53,141 nucleotides of DNA from Nitrospirota bacterium (GTDB lineage: Bacteria; Nitrospirota; Nitrospiria; Nitrospirales; Nitrospiraceae). The position numbers and the translations under genes are program-made. Shown in pieces: positions 23,277-33,022 of this stretch (positions within the stretch are counted from its first letter, which is position 1; each line of letters opens with the position of its first letter). The stretch spans positions 1 through 53,141 of the forward strand of contig JAUXQT010000073.1 of NCBI GenBank assembly GCA_030682135.1, in the 5' to 3' direction. The notes under the pieces are model-generated. The model did not search any database and had not been told where the DNA came from. It saw nothing but the letters and a program-made list of their open reading frames with translations.

Positions 23277-24425
23277 TCAGGTTTCTTTTCTTTGCACACC
23301 GAGCATCTCTAAGGTTTGTGCAATAGAATTCTGCTCGTGCAAGGCGCCGACGATGGTCACCGGCGTTCCCTTCTCGACCCGATCAAAGAGGAGGATCATT
23401 TGCGGATTGTCGAGCATGACGCACCCCAGAGTTTGGGCCATCAATTCGTTCTCGACTCCGTGGATTTCAATTTGCCCCCCGATCGCTCGCGATGCCGGGA
23501 TCTGTCCCGTCTTCCGTTCGAGCCGGTAACGGCGTCGATCCTCTTCGTTGGGATAGTCGAGCACCAAGGCGCGATAAAACTGAGTCTGCCCCTGTCCGCG
23601 CTTACTGCTGACCCGATACCGGCCTTCCGGGGTGGCGCCGTCGCCCTGGTATCGTTTCTCTCGAATGCCATTAAATCCAAGGCGGACGGGGTAGGATGCG
23701 ATTTTTTGCCCGTTTCTGTAGAGGGTCAAGACTCGATCGGCCTTGCTCACCACAATAGCCGAGGTTCGATGGATGCGTGACCAGGTGATGGTGTCTTTGG
23801 CCATCTGCTGCCAGCCAATGATTTGATCTCGATTGGCATATCGCCCCAATTCATGACTCAACAAGACCGCTTGCATCGCCAAATTCTGCGCAGCCCGGTC
23901 CGCTGCGTCGAGGGAGCGATCGTATTGCCCTTGCTCATAGAAAGCGTGAGCCTGTTTCATGAGCAGATCGGTTTCTACTGGTTTTTGTCCCAGGACGAGC
24001 CGACTATCGATGCCGCTGACCTGCAGGGTCATCATCCGAGACCGGCCCTCAACCTGAGCAATCTTGCTTTCAGCTGAATGACGCAATGTTTCGCGCTCTT
24101 TTGTGAGGCGCGTAACCGTGTGGGCCCCTTCTTCTTGTAACCGACGAAGAGCGATTTCTAAATCATTGGGCTCCCAAGGCCAGCGAACCAGATCTTCGTC
24201 GGCCTGAACCCGGCTTTTGAGCGCCATCCATTGATGTGCAAACTGAGCATAGTCGTTCGGCGAAAACTCAGCCGCCCGCAGCTGCATTAAGTCTCGATCA
24301 ATATTTTCGACCGCCTCGATCGCGTCTTGGGGCACGGCCTCTACGCAGCCGGGAAGCGAACCGGCTAATGCCAGTGCTCCCCACCCCAAGACGATCGATG
24401 TTATTCGCAGACCGTAACCAGGCAT
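23277..24425 (-). CDS. YkuD-domain lipoprotein with variant TLGC active site
   Basis: The 382-residue protein begins with a lipoprotein signal ending in LPGC (Cys27). A helical region follows (about 30-220) with tetratricopeptide-like spacing near 150-190 (AHAFYEQGQYDRSLDAADRA). The C-terminal YkuD domain starts near 222 (AIVVSKADRVLTLYRNGQ). His322 in IEIHG and Cys335 in QTLGCVMLDN are present, but the residue two before the Cys is Leu333, not the usual His. A T-x-G-C-x-x-L variant is also seen, as I recall, in the YafK/DpaA branch, where E. coli DpaA detaches Braun lipoprotein from peptidoglycan. Hydrolase or transpeptidase activity is therefore plausible but unproven. It sits directly upstream of the canonical enzyme. 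Confidence 0.85.
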   Translation of the reverse strand: MPGYGLRITSIVLGWGALALAGSLPGCVEAVPQDAIEAVENIDRDLMQLRAAEFSPNDYAQFAHQWMALKSRVQADEDLVRWPWEPNDLEIALRRLQEEGAHTVTRLTKERETLRHSAESKIAQVEGRSRMMTLQVSGIDSRLVLGQKPVETDLLMKQAHAFYEQGQYDRSLDAADRAAQNLAMQAVLLSHELGRYANRDQIIGWQQMAKDTITWSRIHRTSAIVVSKADRVLTLYRNGQKIASYPVRLGFNGIREKRYQGDGATPEGRYRVSSKRGQGQTQFYRALVLDYPNEEDRRRYRLERKTGQIPASRAIGGQIEIHGVENELMAQTLGCVMLDNPQMILLFDRVEKGTPVTIVGALHEQNSIAQTLEMLGVQRKET

Positions 24426-24439
24426 ATGACCAGTCTAAC

Positions 24440-25057
24440 TTATTTCTTCTTCGCCGCAGAGGGCTTTCCTTTTCCAATCTTGGCAAGCGCCGCCTCGATT
24501 TCGTGCGAGACAGCCTGACTCTTCTCGTGAATGGCAACCGCCTTCGTTTGTGCGACCGGATAGTCTGCGGTGTCGATGGCCATTTGCACCTGATTGAGGG
24601 ATGCCTTCAGAGCCTCAGCATCGGCCTTGATTGATTCCAATGCAGCGCGGTCTTTTCCCGTAGGCGCTTTGGCAACTAACGCGAGTGTGGCCGCGACGGC
24701 CTCTTGGGCGACTTGTTGCGCTTGAAGTGCAGCGGCTTTGGCTTCGTCCTTCTTCTTCGTCGCCTCCGCTTTGAGTCGTTCCGCATCGCTTTTCGCTGCC
24801 ACGGCAAGCTGCTCGACTTTGCCATAGTCGCGGAATATTGCGAGTTTGCCGTCTTGATCGCTTACTTCTTTCTTAAGCGCGGCGAGTGAGCCTTGAACTT
24901 TGGCATATTCGTCTGCGACATAGGTTGAGGCGCCGCTCTGTTGCGCCTCTGACACGGCTTTTTCTGCTGCCGCGATCTGTTCCGTCGGCGGCTTCGCACA
25001 GGCCGTGAGCATCAGAAGGGCGCACAGGACTGGTACCATCGTGGATCGTGAATTCAT
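24440..25057 (-). CDS. DUF4398-like lipoprotein
   Basis: The 205-residue protein has a clear lipoprotein signal (VPVLCALLMLTAC, Cys20) followed by a nearly all-helical, Ala/Lys/Glu-rich body. Its opening, IAAAEKAVSEAQQSGASTYV, and repeated AKxEAxxKKDEAKAAA pattern fit the DUF4398 family. It ends in a basic tail, GKGKPSAAKKK, that could bind peptidoglycan or lipid head groups. The ATG at 25057 is preceded by GAGGAGG at good spacing; an upstream ATG 78 bases earlier has no lipobox context. It is the first gene of the envelope cluster, 14 bases before the YkuD lipoprotein gene, and probably acts with it in the periplasm. Confidence 0.85.
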   Translation of the reverse strand: MNSRSTMVPVLCALLMLTACAKPPTEQIAAAEKAVSEAQQSGASTYVADEYAKVQGSLAALKKEVSDQDGKLAIFRDYGKVEQLAVAAKSDAERLKAEATKKKDEAKAAALQAQQVAQEAVAATLALVAKAPTGKDRAALESIKADAEALKASLNQVQMAIDTADYPVAQTKAVAIHEKSQAVSHEIEAALAKIGKGKPSAAKKK

Positions 25058-25402
25058 GGTTTTTCTCCTCCTCAAGGTGCCGACCAATAGCCAGCGTTTA
25101 TGTGATGTTCGATTGCGGTCAATGCATCTTTGCATACAAGATGCTGAGAACCTTATTGAATTCGCAAGGGTAATGCCACTGAAGTCAAGAAGAGAGATGT
25201 TGAAAAACTCTTCCCTTACAATGACTTGGATATAACATGGTTATATATTTGCCAAATCATGGGGCGATCTAGCCCGTACTTCAACAAAAGTGCCTCAATT
25301 AAAATGTGTCCGTTTCTGATGAGCAAGGAGTTTGACAGGGTACAACCCCATCTCTATAATGTCCCGTTCATCTGTGAGTCTTCTTAGGCAAGGAGTGATC
25401 GC
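25058..25402. other. Divergent intergenic region before rpmH
   Basis: This 345-base region separates the minus-strand envelope cluster from rpmH. It contains the consensus rpmH promoter at its right side. I looked for DnaA boxes (TTATCCACA and close variants) and a 13-mer AT unwinding region because rpmH often lies beside dnaA and oriC, and saw neither. No clear promoter toward the lipoprotein gene stands out. Confidence 0.6.
25332..25360 (+). promoter_or_regulatory. Consensus sigma70 promoter of rpmH
   Basis: TTGACA (25332-25337) and TATAAT (25355-25360) are both perfect and 17 bases apart, the strongest promoter in the window. The start would be near 25367, with a 36-base leader before rpmH. 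Confidence 0.93.
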
Positions 25403-25540
25403 ATGTCATTTACATCAGCGCAGCCATCGAACCTCAAGAGAAAGCGTGAGCATGGATTCCGTAAGCGGATGAGTACAAAAAATGGCCGGAGGGTCATTGC
25501 TCGTCGTCGCGCGAAGGGTCGAGCCCGCTTAACCGTATAG
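25403..25540 (+). CDS. rpmH: Ribosomal protein L34
   Basis: This 45-residue gene is easily missed. The protein is very basic and carries the L34 core: [20 protein letters not shown] followed by [15 protein letters not shown]. The N-terminus ([10 protein letters not shown]) differs from the common MKRTYQPS but keeps the QPS. The ribosome site is AAGGAG, and a perfect consensus promoter lies just upstream. It heads the block rpmH-rnpA-yidD-yidC, the standard bacterial order. L34 is a large-subunit protein of the 50S ribosome. Confidence 0.97.
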   Translation: MSFTSAQPSNLKRKREHGFRKRMSTKNGRRVIARRRAKGRARLTV

Positions 25541-25708
25541 GTTGACCAGAGCTCCCGTTCGGCTTTGCGAGGAATCTTGCCCCTCGGTACGTGTCCCAAC
25601 ACTGACGTTCCCGCTACAGGATGACGGTAGGCGGTCATGATCGAGTCCGGAGATCTGGTCTCGAAAGGGAATTCTTGTGCACCGTGGCCTTCTCCCAGGA
25701 TGATCGTG

Positions 25709-26071
25709 ATGTTACAGGGTGGAGGTGACAGGGCTCTATTCCTGAAACGCAGCCGCGACATCGAGTATGCCAAGAAGAACGGTCGTCGGATTTCGACTGC
25801 CTTCTTTAACATGATGATTTGCCCGACCGACTTCAGCGGGAGTCGTGTCGGCATTGTGGTGGGGAAGCGATTCGGGGGAGCCGTGAGCCGGAATCGGGTC
25901 AAACGCCTGTTTCGAGAACTCACGCGCCACGTGCAAGGCCAATTGCTTCAAGGGCAATCCCTTGTGGTCTTCCCAAAGCGGGATTCGATTGTGCAGCCAT
26001 TTGCTGTCTTGAAAGAAGCATGGCTGTTGACACTCCAACGCCAACGGCTGCTGCGGACCCATGAAAACTAG
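25709..26071 (+). CDS. rnpA: Ribonuclease P protein component
   Basis: From ATG 25709 the protein has 120 residues, the usual RnpA size. It shows [20 protein letters not shown] at the start and the signature [13 protein letters not shown] of the RNR motif that contacts the RNase P RNA. It assists RNase P RNA in cutting tRNA 5' leaders. The frame is open further upstream, with possible starts at 25637 and 25700. I prefer 25709 because AGGA lies eight bases before it and the length fits the family. It overlaps yidD by 11 bases. Confidence 0.93.
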   Translation: MLQGGGDRALFLKRSRDIEYAKKNGRRISTAFFNMMICPTDFSGSRVGIVVGKRFGGAVSRNRVKRLFRELTRHVQGQLLQGQSLVVFPKRDSIVQPFAVLKEAWLLTLQRQRLLRTHEN

Positions 26072-26282
26072 TGTGCGCCAGTGTTGCCTGACTCTGCTAG
26101 CTGGTTACCGCTATTGGGTTTCGCCGTTCCTGGGGCCTGCCTGCCGCTTCGATCCAACCTGTTCTGAATATGCAACTACGGCGATCGGTCGATACGGAGT
26201 GCTCCGTGGCCTCAAGCTTGCGATTTGCCGTCTGCTGAAGTGCCACCCGTTTCATCCCGGAGGAATGGATCCTGTGAAGTAA
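26061..26282 (+). CDS. yidD: Membrane protein insertion efficiency factor YidD
   Basis: The 73-residue protein has the family core [20 protein letters not shown] followed by SEYATTAI, then the ending [15 protein letters not shown]. The three cysteines and the amphipathic start are typical. YidD sits at the inner membrane and aids insertion of proteins through YidC. Its start lies inside the end of rnpA (11-base overlap), the classical arrangement, and yidC follows after 37 bases. Confidence 0.96.
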   Translation: MKTSVRQCCLTLLAGYRYWVSPFLGPACRFDPTCSEYATTAIGRYGVLRGLKLAICRLLKCHPFHPGGMDPVK

Positions 26283-26319
26283 CAGGGTCTTGATCGTTCA
26301 CATCGGATACTAATTGGTC

Positions 26320-28017
26320 ATGGAAAAACGCGTTGTCATCTTTCTCGTCCTATCGTTAGCGATCATCTTGGGGTACGATCTGCTTCTCAAGCAGATGGGA
26401 TGGCTCCCTGAGCCGCCTGCTATACAGAACTCTTCCGCTCGAGGCTCCTCGTCCTCCATCGAGACAGAATCAACTCCCACGACGGGACAGGACAACACCT
26501 CGATCGACCTGAACGTCCCACCCCAAGTAGATCGCAAGCCTGGCGCTACTTCATCAGATGCGGCGCTTGCGACATCAGAACAGACGGTCACGGTGGAAAC
26601 GGATCTGGTCCGAGTCGGTCTATCCAATCGTGGTGGCGTCATTCGGAGCTGGGAACTGAAGCGATACCATACCGCAGCGCCTGAGGAGAAGCCGGTACAA
26701 CTCGTGTATCAAACGGGGAAGTTCAGAGGCCCTCTCTCCATTACTGTTGCGAACGCGGACATTGAAAAGACGATTCGAGAAGGCCTCTATTCCATCGAAA
26801 AGGATTTCACCCTTCTTGATTCCTCACATCCCGTCGGGCATGTCACGATGCAGTTTCACGACCCCGTCACTCATCTCGGCGTAGAGAAAAAGCTGACCTT
26901 CCATCACGATAGCTACGTGGTGGATGTCTCGATTGCCCTGGATGGTGTGACTGAACCCTACGATGTGGGGTTGGGGACGAATTTTGGCATCGTGGAATGG
27001 GGGGAAGGCTTCATCGGTTTGATCGGGTCGGCTTCACTGGTTGACGACAAAGCTGAAAAAGAAACTCCGGATACGGAGCTTGAACGGAAAGGCTCAGTAC
27101 AGTGGGTCGCATTACAGGACAAGTACTTCCTTTCCGTATTGATGCCAAAACAGGCGACATCTGCCTTGGCCAAGAAGGAAGGCGACAAGGTTGTCTCAGC
27201 CGGCGTGCGGATGCCAGCGCCAAGCGCAGGATCCTCGATCGCGCTTCAGCTCTATGCGGGTCCCAAGGAATACGACACCCTTCGCTCATTGAACGTGGGC
27301 TTGGAAGATACCATCGATTTCGGATGGTTCATCTTCGGCAGTTGGACGGTTGTAAAGTCCGTCGCCAAACCGATCTTCTACGTGCTGCGATTCATCCATG
27401 ACTATACCTACAACTATGGGGTCACCATCATCCTGCTGACGATGGCGATTAAGTTGTTGTTTGTCCCGTTACAGTACAAGAGCTACAAGTCGATGAAAAT
27501 GATGCAGCTGATCCAACCCAAGGTCGCTGCCGTGCAGGAAAAATACAAAGACGACCGAGACCGACTGAATAAAGAATTGATCAAGCTCTATCGAGACCAG
27601 AAAGTAAATCCTGTCGGCGGCTGCCTGCCGATGGTGTTACAGATGCCCGTCTTCGTGGCGCTGTTTAACATCCTCTACATGACGATCGATCTGCGCCAAG
27701 CCCCTTTTGTCCTCTGGATTACCGATTTGTCGGTGCAGGATCCCTACTACGTGCTGCCGGTGATCATGGGAGCGACAATGGTCATTCAACAGAAGATTAC
27801 ACCCACCACGATGGATCCGACACAGGCGAAGATCATGTTGGTGCTTCCGGTGTTTATGACTTTTCTGTTCGTGAATTTTCCTGCCGGCCTTGTATTGTAT
27901 TGGCTGACAAACAACGTGCTGACCATCTCCCAGCAAGTATTCACGGATCGGTTTTTATTTCGCAATAAGACACTCATTACGACAGGCCCGGAGCTGAGCA
28001 GCGGGCCAAAGTCCTAA
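26320..28017 (+). CDS. yidC: Membrane protein insertase YidC (Oxa1 family)
   Basis: From ATG 26320 the protein has 565 residues, the size of Gram-negative YidC with a large periplasmic P1 domain. It begins with an uncleaved helix (VVIFLVLSLAIILGYDLLL), then a linker rich in Ser/Thr/Pro, the beta-sandwich P1 domain (about 85-340) and the insertase core. The core includes YNYGVTIILLTMAIKLLFVP with the conserved hydrophilic-groove region, a coiled hairpin (KVAAVQEKYKDDRDRLNKEL) and the late helices ending GLVLYWLTNNVLTISQQ. It inserts inner-membrane proteins alone or with SecYEG. A TTG two codons earlier is possible but unlikely. Confidence 0.96.
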   Translation: MEKRVVIFLVLSLAIILGYDLLLKQMGWLPEPPAIQNSSARGSSSSIETESTPTTGQDNTSIDLNVPPQVDRKPGATSSDAALATSEQTVTVETDLVRVGLSNRGGVIRSWELKRYHTAAPEEKPVQLVYQTGKFRGPLSITVANADIEKTIREGLYSIEKDFTLLDSSHPVGHVTMQFHDPVTHLGVEKKLTFHHDSYVVDVSIALDGVTEPYDVGLGTNFGIVEWGEGFIGLIGSASLVDDKAEKETPDTELERKGSVQWVALQDKYFLSVLMPKQATSALAKKEGDKVVSAGVRMPAPSAGSSIALQLYAGPKEYDTLRSLNVGLEDTIDFGWFIFGSWTVVKSVAKPIFYVLRFIHDYTYNYGVTIILLTMAIKLLFVPLQYKSYKSMKMMQLIQPKVAAVQEKYKDDRDRLNKELIKLYRDQKVNPVGGCLPMVLQMPVFVALFNILYMTIDLRQAPFVLWITDLSVQDPYYVLPVIMGATMVIQQKITPTTMDPTQAKIMLVLPVFMTFLFVNFPAGLVLYWLTNNVLTISQQVFTDRFLFRNKTLITTGPELSSGPKS

Positions 28018-28099
28018 CATAACAGCCTCCCCACGGACCGCGGCACAGGAGTGCACGACCAGCCGGCAGTGGGAGCGGTCACGCGGTGAAAGAGTCGCC

Positions 28100-29527
28100 A
28101 TGCAGGGAGGACTCGAAGATACCATCTGTGCCATTGCGACCCCCGCAGGAGAGGGCGGCATAGGGATCGTTCGCCTCAGTGGTCCTCAAGCCCTCGTCGT
28201 AGCGGCACGAATTGTCCGATTACGTTCCGGTCATCCCTTCTCATCGGTTTCCTCTCATACGCTTCATCTTGCCGATCTTGTGATTCCTGCAACGGTCGAA
28301 CGGAAAGAACTCAGACTCGGTCAGGTGCGGACGACCGCAACAGACCTCCTTGACGAAGCACTCGTAGTCTATATGAAGGCTCCGCGGTCCTTTACCGCAG
28401 AGGATGTCGTAGAAATCCAGTCTCATGGCGGTGCATTGGTGCTCGGGATGGTCTGCAAGGTCTGCGTAGAGTCCGGTGCAAGGATGGCGGAGCCGGGAGA
28501 ATTTACGAAGCGAGCTTTTCTCAACGGACGATTAGACCTCTCACAAGCAGAAGCGGTACTCGACACCATCAGGGCAACATCGACGGCCGGACTGAACATC
28601 GCTCAGCGCCATCTGCGCGGCGATCTTGCGCGTGAGGTGGAACAGACTCGGGCCTCTCTCTTGACAGTATTAGCCCATGTTGAGGCGGGAATCGATTTTG
28701 TGGGCGAAGACATTTCATTTCTTCAACGTGAGGAACTCCTGCGCATCGTCAGTGAGGCTTGTGCCGTAGCTCAGAAGCTGGAATCGACGGCGCAGGAAGG
28801 GCGGATCTTGCGGGAAGGGGCCTATGTCGTTATCCTTGGGCGCCCGAATGTCGGCAAGTCCAGTCTCTTAAACCGTCTCTTAAAGGAAGAGCGGGTGATT
28901 GTCACCGCCATTCCTGGCACAACGAGGGACGTGATTGAGGAATCTATCGATCTTGATGGAGTGATGATTCGTTTGGTTGATACGGCCGGCATGCGGGAAA
29001 CGGACGATGTCGTTGAGCGGGAAGGAATAAAACGTACGCGGACCGCACAAGATGAAGCGGATCTTTTGTTGGTCGTGCTGGATGGAACGGTGCCCCTTAC
29101 CAGCGAGGACCGAGAGTTATTGCATCTCGTCAGAGATCGTAAACATATCGTGGTGCTGAACAAGTCAGACCTAACCGATACTGTGGAGATGGACTCAGCG
29201 TTTGCAGACCATGTGACATACCGTATTTCGGCAAAAACCGGTTCTGGGATTGAGACGGTGAAGTCGGCCCTTCGTACTCAGCTCATATCGGGGGGCTTTG
29301 AATCAGCAGAGACCGCCACGGTCACGAACGTACGACATCGTGACGCATTACGCCGAGCGGTTGAATCCTTAGGCCAGGCTCTTGAGTCCGTGCAATCTGG
29401 GATGCCCGGGGAGCTGGTCTCGATCGATGTGCGTACCGCAGCCGACGCACTTGGGGAAATTACCGGCGCCATTACGACCGACGAGATTCTGGGTCAGATT
29501 TTTTCACAATTCTGCATTGGCAAGTAG
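28100..29527 (+). CDS. mnmE: tRNA modification GTPase MnmE
   Basis: The 475-residue protein has the N-terminal folate-binding domain ([20 protein letters not shown]), the helical domain, and an inserted Ras-like GTPase with P-loop [10 protein letters not shown]2/G3 elements ATAIP-type GTTRD and DTAGM, and NKSD. It ends in FCIGK with the catalytic Cys. With MnmG it forms the complex that makes 5-carboxymethylaminomethyl-uridine at wobble position 34 of certain tRNAs. Length and all motifs are normal. It is followed by mnmG after only seven bases, so the partners are co-expressed. Confidence 0.97.
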   Translation: MQGGLEDTICAIATPAGEGGIGIVRLSGPQALVVAARIVRLRSGHPFSSVSSHTLHLADLVIPATVERKELRLGQVRTTATDLLDEALVVYMKAPRSFTAEDVVEIQSHGGALVLGMVCKVCVESGARMAEPGEFTKRAFLNGRLDLSQAEAVLDTIRATSTAGLNIAQRHLRGDLAREVEQTRASLLTVLAHVEAGIDFVGEDISFLQREELLRIVSEACAVAQKLESTAQEGRILREGAYVVILGRPNVGKSSLLNRLLKEERVIVTAIPGTTRDVIEESIDLDGVMIRLVDTAGMRETDDVVEREGIKRTRTAQDEADLLLVVLDGTVPLTSEDRELLHLVRDRKHIVVLNKSDLTDTVEMDSAFADHVTYRISAKTGSGIETVKSALRTQLISGGFESAETATVTNVRHRDALRRAVESLGQALESVQSGMPGELVSIDVRTAADALGEITGAITTDEILGQIFSQFCIGK

Positions 29528-29534
29528 GAGCTGG

Positions 29535-31439
29535 GTGAACGTGGGACAGGTCGTTGACGTCATTGTAGTAGGGGGAGGCCATGCCGGCTGTGAAGCCGCC
29601 CTGGCTGCGGCGCGCATGGGTGCCCGAACCTTGCTGCTCACGATGGATCGCGACCGCATTGCCCAAATGTCGTGCAACCCTGCGATCGGGGGAATTGCCA
29701 AAGGACATCTGGTCAAGGAAATCGATGCACTGGGCGGAGAGATGGCGCGGAACACCGATCAAGCGGGTATACAATTCCGCTTCATCAATACGAGTAAAGG
29801 CCCGGCAGTGCGAGCCCTCCGCGTTCAATGCGACAAGAAACTCTATCGAGACGCCATGCAACGAACGCTCCGCCTGCAGGCAGGCCTGACGATCGCTGAA
29901 GGAACGGTCGATCGCTTGCTGACGCATGCCGGCTCCATTACAGGTGTGGTGACGGGTTGCGGCGATCACATTCTGGCAAAGGCTGTGGTCCTGACTTCAG
30001 GAACATTCCTTAAGGGTCTTATCCATATCGGCCTGAATCATTTCCCGGCAGGACGAGCTGGAGAAGCATCCGCCGAGCACCTGTCTGATTGTATGCGCGA
30101 CCTGGGATTCGAACTAGGCCGGCTCAAAACTGGCACGCCTCCTCGCTTAAACGGGGCGACCATCGACTTTTCCGTCATGGTGCCGCAGCCAGGGGATAAT
30201 CCTCCGCCCCCATTTTCATATCGGACCGACCGGATAGACAATCGACAGCTACCTTGTCATTTGACCCATACCAATCGCGCCACGCATGAGTTAATCCAGC
30301 AGAATCTGGACAGGTCGCCGCTTTACAGCGGAATTATTGAATCGATCGGACCGCGGTACTGTCCGTCGATTGAAGATAAAGTCGTACGCTTCGCAGATAA
30401 AGAACGGCATCAGATTTTTGTCGAACCGGAAGGATTGGATACGCCTGAGTTTTACCCCAATGGGATCTCCACGAGCCTGCCGGTTGATGTACAGGCTGCA
30501 ATACTGAAGACAATTCCTGGGTTAGAGCATGCCACCATGCTCAAACCTGGCTATGCGATCGAGTATGATTACTTTCCCCCACGACAATTGCACCCGACTC
30601 TAGAGACCAAAAATATCGCTGGCCTCTACCATGCGGGACAGATCAATGGGACATCCGGATATGAAGAAGCGGCCGCTCAGGGTCTGATGGCTGGAATCAA
30701 CGCCGTCTTGAAAATTCATGAGGAACCTCCGCTTGTACTAGACCGGTCGCAGGCCTATATCGGTGTATTAATTGATGATCTCATTACAAAAGATGCTCGC
30801 GAGCCCTATCGCATGTTTACCTCGCGGGCAGAATATCGTCTGTTACTGCGCCATGGGAATGCGGATCTTCGGTTAACGGACATTGGGCGGCAGGTCGGAT
30901 TGATTGGCGACGAAATCTACGCACGCTTTCAAGTAAAGCAGAAAGCCATCGAAGATGAACTCATACGTCTCGAAGAGTTTCGACCAAGGCTCACAGAAGC
31001 AGTTCGTGAGCGACTGACAATAGCCAGGATTGAAGAAATATCCGGGCCCTGCACCGCGGCTCAACTATTACGGCGCCAAGGAACAGATTACAAAACCCTA
31101 CTAGAGGCGCTTGAGATTGAATCGGTGCAAGACATTGAAACATATGAAGAAATAGAGCTGCAAATCAAGTACGCTGGTTATATCAAACGGCAACTCCAAC
31201 AGATCGGACGATTCAAAAAGCTTGAATCGAGGCCCATTCCGATAACATTCAGCTACGATGGAACGCCTGGTTTTTCACGAGAGGTCCGTGAAAAACTCAA
31301 TAAAGTTCGGCCTGCTTCCATCGGTCAAGCCTCACGAATTTCAGGTGTCACTCCAGCGGCGATTTCACTCCTCCTTGTGGCACTTGAAAAATACAGGGGC
31401 GAATCTAGCCAAACCAGTCTGCTACACATCTCATCCTAG
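29535..31439 (+). CDS. mnmG: tRNA uridine-5-carboxymethylaminomethyl(34) synthesis enzyme MnmG
   Basis: The 634-residue protein has the FAD-binding motif [21 protein letters not shown] at its N-terminus, then [30 protein letters not shown] and [17 protein letters not shown], all signatures of GidA/MnmG. It partners with MnmE in wobble-uridine modification. The start is ambiguous: GTG 29535 is four bases after AGGAG and GTG 29541 is ten bases after it. I list the first. The frame is open far upstream into mnmE but those codons are out of frame with mnmE and not coding. rsmG and the parS/parAB region follow. Confidence 0.95.
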   Translation: MNVGQVVDVIVVGGGHAGCEAALAAARMGARTLLLTMDRDRIAQMSCNPAIGGIAKGHLVKEIDALGGEMARNTDQAGIQFRFINTSKGPAVRALRVQCDKKLYRDAMQRTLRLQAGLTIAEGTVDRLLTHAGSITGVVTGCGDHILAKAVVLTSGTFLKGLIHIGLNHFPAGRAGEASAEHLSDCMRDLGFELGRLKTGTPPRLNGATIDFSVMVPQPGDNPPPPFSYRTDRIDNRQLPCHLTHTNRATHELIQQNLDRSPLYSGIIESIGPRYCPSIEDKVVRFADKERHQIFVEPEGLDTPEFYPNGISTSLPVDVQAAILKTIPGLEHATMLKPGYAIEYDYFPPRQLHPTLETKNIAGLYHAGQINGTSGYEEAAAQGLMAGINAVLKIHEEPPLVLDRSQAYIGVLIDDLITKDAREPYRMFTSRAEYRLLLRHGNADLRLTDIGRQVGLIGDEIYARFQVKQKAIEDELIRLEEFRPRLTEAVRERLTIARIEEISGPCTAAQLLRRQGTDYKTLLEALEIESVQDIETYEEIELQIKYAGYIKRQLQQIGRFKKLESRPIPITFSYDGTPGFSREVREKLNKVRPASIGQASRISGVTPAAISLLLVALEKYRGESSQTSLLHISS

Positions 31440-31506
31440 ACGGCAAAACACAGAACCACTACCATCCGTTTCGGAATGTCTTGACCTCAGCGGTTGATTC
31501 ACGTAA

Positions 31507-32163
31507 TTGTTCCACGTGGAACATGAACAAGAATTGCTCGAACTCACGATTAATTCCGTACGGAAACTTGGGCTGACTATCGGGGAGAGCCACGCCAAAC
31601 AATTCATGATTTATCTCGCTCATCTCATGACATGGAATAAAACTATTAATCTCACCGCAATTACCGATCGCAAAGAAATCATCATCAAACACTTCATTGA
31701 CTCACTTGTTGCCCTTGTCGCAACAAACTTTCCACAAAATGGAGCTGTACTTGATGTGGGGTCCGGAGGAGGGTTTCCTGGCATTCCTCTTAAAATTCTA
31801 AGGCCTGACTTACGACTGGTCTTAATTGATCCAGTTCAGAAAAAATGCTCCTTTCTTAACTCAATGATCGGCCTATTAACGCTTCATAATGTGTCGACAT
31901 TTAATGGAACCATCGAACAGTACGCTAAGCGTCCGCTCGATCATGTTATCGATATGATCGTCGTAAGAGCATTGAAATTTCAAGATATTAGAGAGCATAT
32001 CCCCAAATTACTAAGCTTAAATGGGAAAGTGGTCTTATATCGAGCAGAGCCCGTCACACATCAAGAGTTAGATGGAAAATTTCATCTTGTGAGTGAAACA
32101 TCCCTAGACCTCCCGCAGAAGTCCGGGAAAAGAGTTATCTCAGTGATAGAAATAGCGCGTTGA
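31507..32163 (+). CDS. rsmG: 16S rRNA (guanine527-N7)-methyltransferase RsmG
   Basis: The protein (218 residues from TTG 31507) has the RsmG features: WNKTINLTAITDRKEIIIKH, the SAM-binding loop VLDVGSGGGFPGIPLKILRP, and DMIVVRALKF. It methylates G527 in the 16S rRNA 530 loop. The start is unclear. Candidates are TTG 31507, GTG 31516 and TTG 31534; none has a good ribosome site. The first two lie inside a parS site, so the encoded N-terminus MFHVEH would be a translation of that site. Family length is best matched by 31516 or 31534. The reading is more AT-rich than the flanking genes. Confidence 0.92.
   Translation: MFHVEHEQELLELTINSVRKLGLTIGESHAKQFMIYLAHLMTWNKTINLTAITDRKEIIIKHFIDSLVALVATNFPQNGAVLDVGSGGGFPGIPLKILRPDLRLVLIDPVQKKCSFLNSMIGLLTLHNVSTFNGTIEQYAKRPLDHVIDMIVVRALKFQDIREHIPKLLSLNGKVVLYRAEPVTHQELDGKFHLVSETSLDLPQKSGKRVISVIEIAR
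31508..31523. promoter_or_regulatory. parS: parS centromere-like site 1
   Basis: The perfect 16-bp palindrome TGTTCCACGTGGAACA differs by one symmetric base pair from the common bacterial parS TGTTTCACGTGAAACA. It lies at the 5' end of rsmG, overlapping its possible start codons, about 740 bases upstream of parA. ParB should bind and spread from it. Confidence 0.93.
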
Positions 32164-32188
32164 GTAATATAATCAATGGCATGTGAAA

Positions 32189-32204
32189 TGTTCCACGTGG
32201 AACA
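32189..32204. promoter_or_regulatory. parS: parS centromere-like site 2
   Basis: A second identical copy of TGTTCCACGTGGAACA lies between the rsmG stop and the parA start (42 bases before the ATG). ParB bound here could also affect transcription of parAB. The two sites are 681 bases apart, centre to centre. Confidence 0.93.
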
Positions 32205-32245
32205 TGATCGATGTATACGAGATCATGATTGGCTTACCCTGATAT

Positions 32246-33022
32246 ATGGCAAAAATTATAGCGATCGCAAATCAAAAGGGTGGTGTGGGGAAGACCACAA
32301 CGGCCGTAAACCTTGCCGCTGGCGTCGCACTCCTCGGTAAGCGGGTCTTACTTGTGGATATGGACCCACAAGGAAACGCCACCAGCGGGCTAGGGGTCGA
32401 CCCGCGATCTCTCCAAACAACTGTCTACAATTGTCTAATTAATTATGTGAAATTTCATGATGCGGTGCATGTCACAGAAGTGAACGGTTTGTCACTTTTG
32501 CCGGCAAATGCTGACTTGTCAGGCGCAGAAGTCGAACTGGTGAACGTTGAAGAACGTGAAAAAATTCTTCGAAGTTATCTGCGAGACGTTGAGCAACTAT
32601 TCGATGTCATCTTTCTAGACTGCCCACCGACATTGGGAATCCTGACCGTGAATGCACTGGTCGCGGCACGTAGTATTCTAGTCCCCGTTCAATGTGAGTA
32701 TTATGCCATGGAGGGGTTGAGCCGCTTGGTGGGTAACATCGAACGCGTTCGTCAGTCGTTCAACCCTGATCTGAAGCTGGAGGGGATCGTCTTGACAATG
32801 TTTGATGCGAGGAATACGTTGGCTCGCCAAGTCGTTGAGCAAGTTCGTGAGCATTTCAAAGATGCCGTCTATGGCACCGTGATTCCACGAAATGTGACAC
32901 TCGCCGAGGCTCCGAGTTACGGACGTCCGGCCATGTTATATAACGTTGCATCCGCAGGAGCCCAAGCCTATCTGTCTTTAGCCAAGGAGTTTGTGAGTCA
33001 TGGAGAAAAAAGCGCTGGGTAG
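32246..33022 (+). CDS. parA: Chromosome partitioning ATPase ParA (Soj)
   Basis: The 258-residue protein has the deviant Walker A KGGVGKTTTAVNLA, Walker A' DMDPQGNATSGLG, and Walker B VIFLDCPPTLGILTVNAL. It lacks an N-terminal HTH, so it is the chromosomal, Soj-like form. It binds nonspecific DNA as an ATP dimer and moves ParB-parS complexes. It overlaps parB by 23 bases and lies just after the second parS site. The ATG at 32246 is well placed by alignment to the family start MAKIIAIANQKGG. Confidence 0.97.
   Translation: MAKIIAIANQKGGVGKTTTAVNLAAGVALLGKRVLLVDMDPQGNATSGLGVDPRSLQTTVYNCLINYVKFHDAVHVTEVNGLSLLPANADLSGAEVELVNVEEREKILRSYLRDVEQLFDVIFLDCPPTLGILTVNALVAARSILVPVQCEYYAMEGLSRLVGNIERVRQSFNPDLKLEGIVLTMFDARNTLARQVVEQVREHFKDAVYGTVIPRNVTLAEAPSYGRPAMLYNVASAGAQAYLSLAKEFVSHGEKSAG

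Noticed and set aside
25058-25402. Chromosome origin (oriC) before rpmH
   Set aside because: No DnaA boxes or AT-rich unwinding repeats are seen and dnaA is not adjacent.
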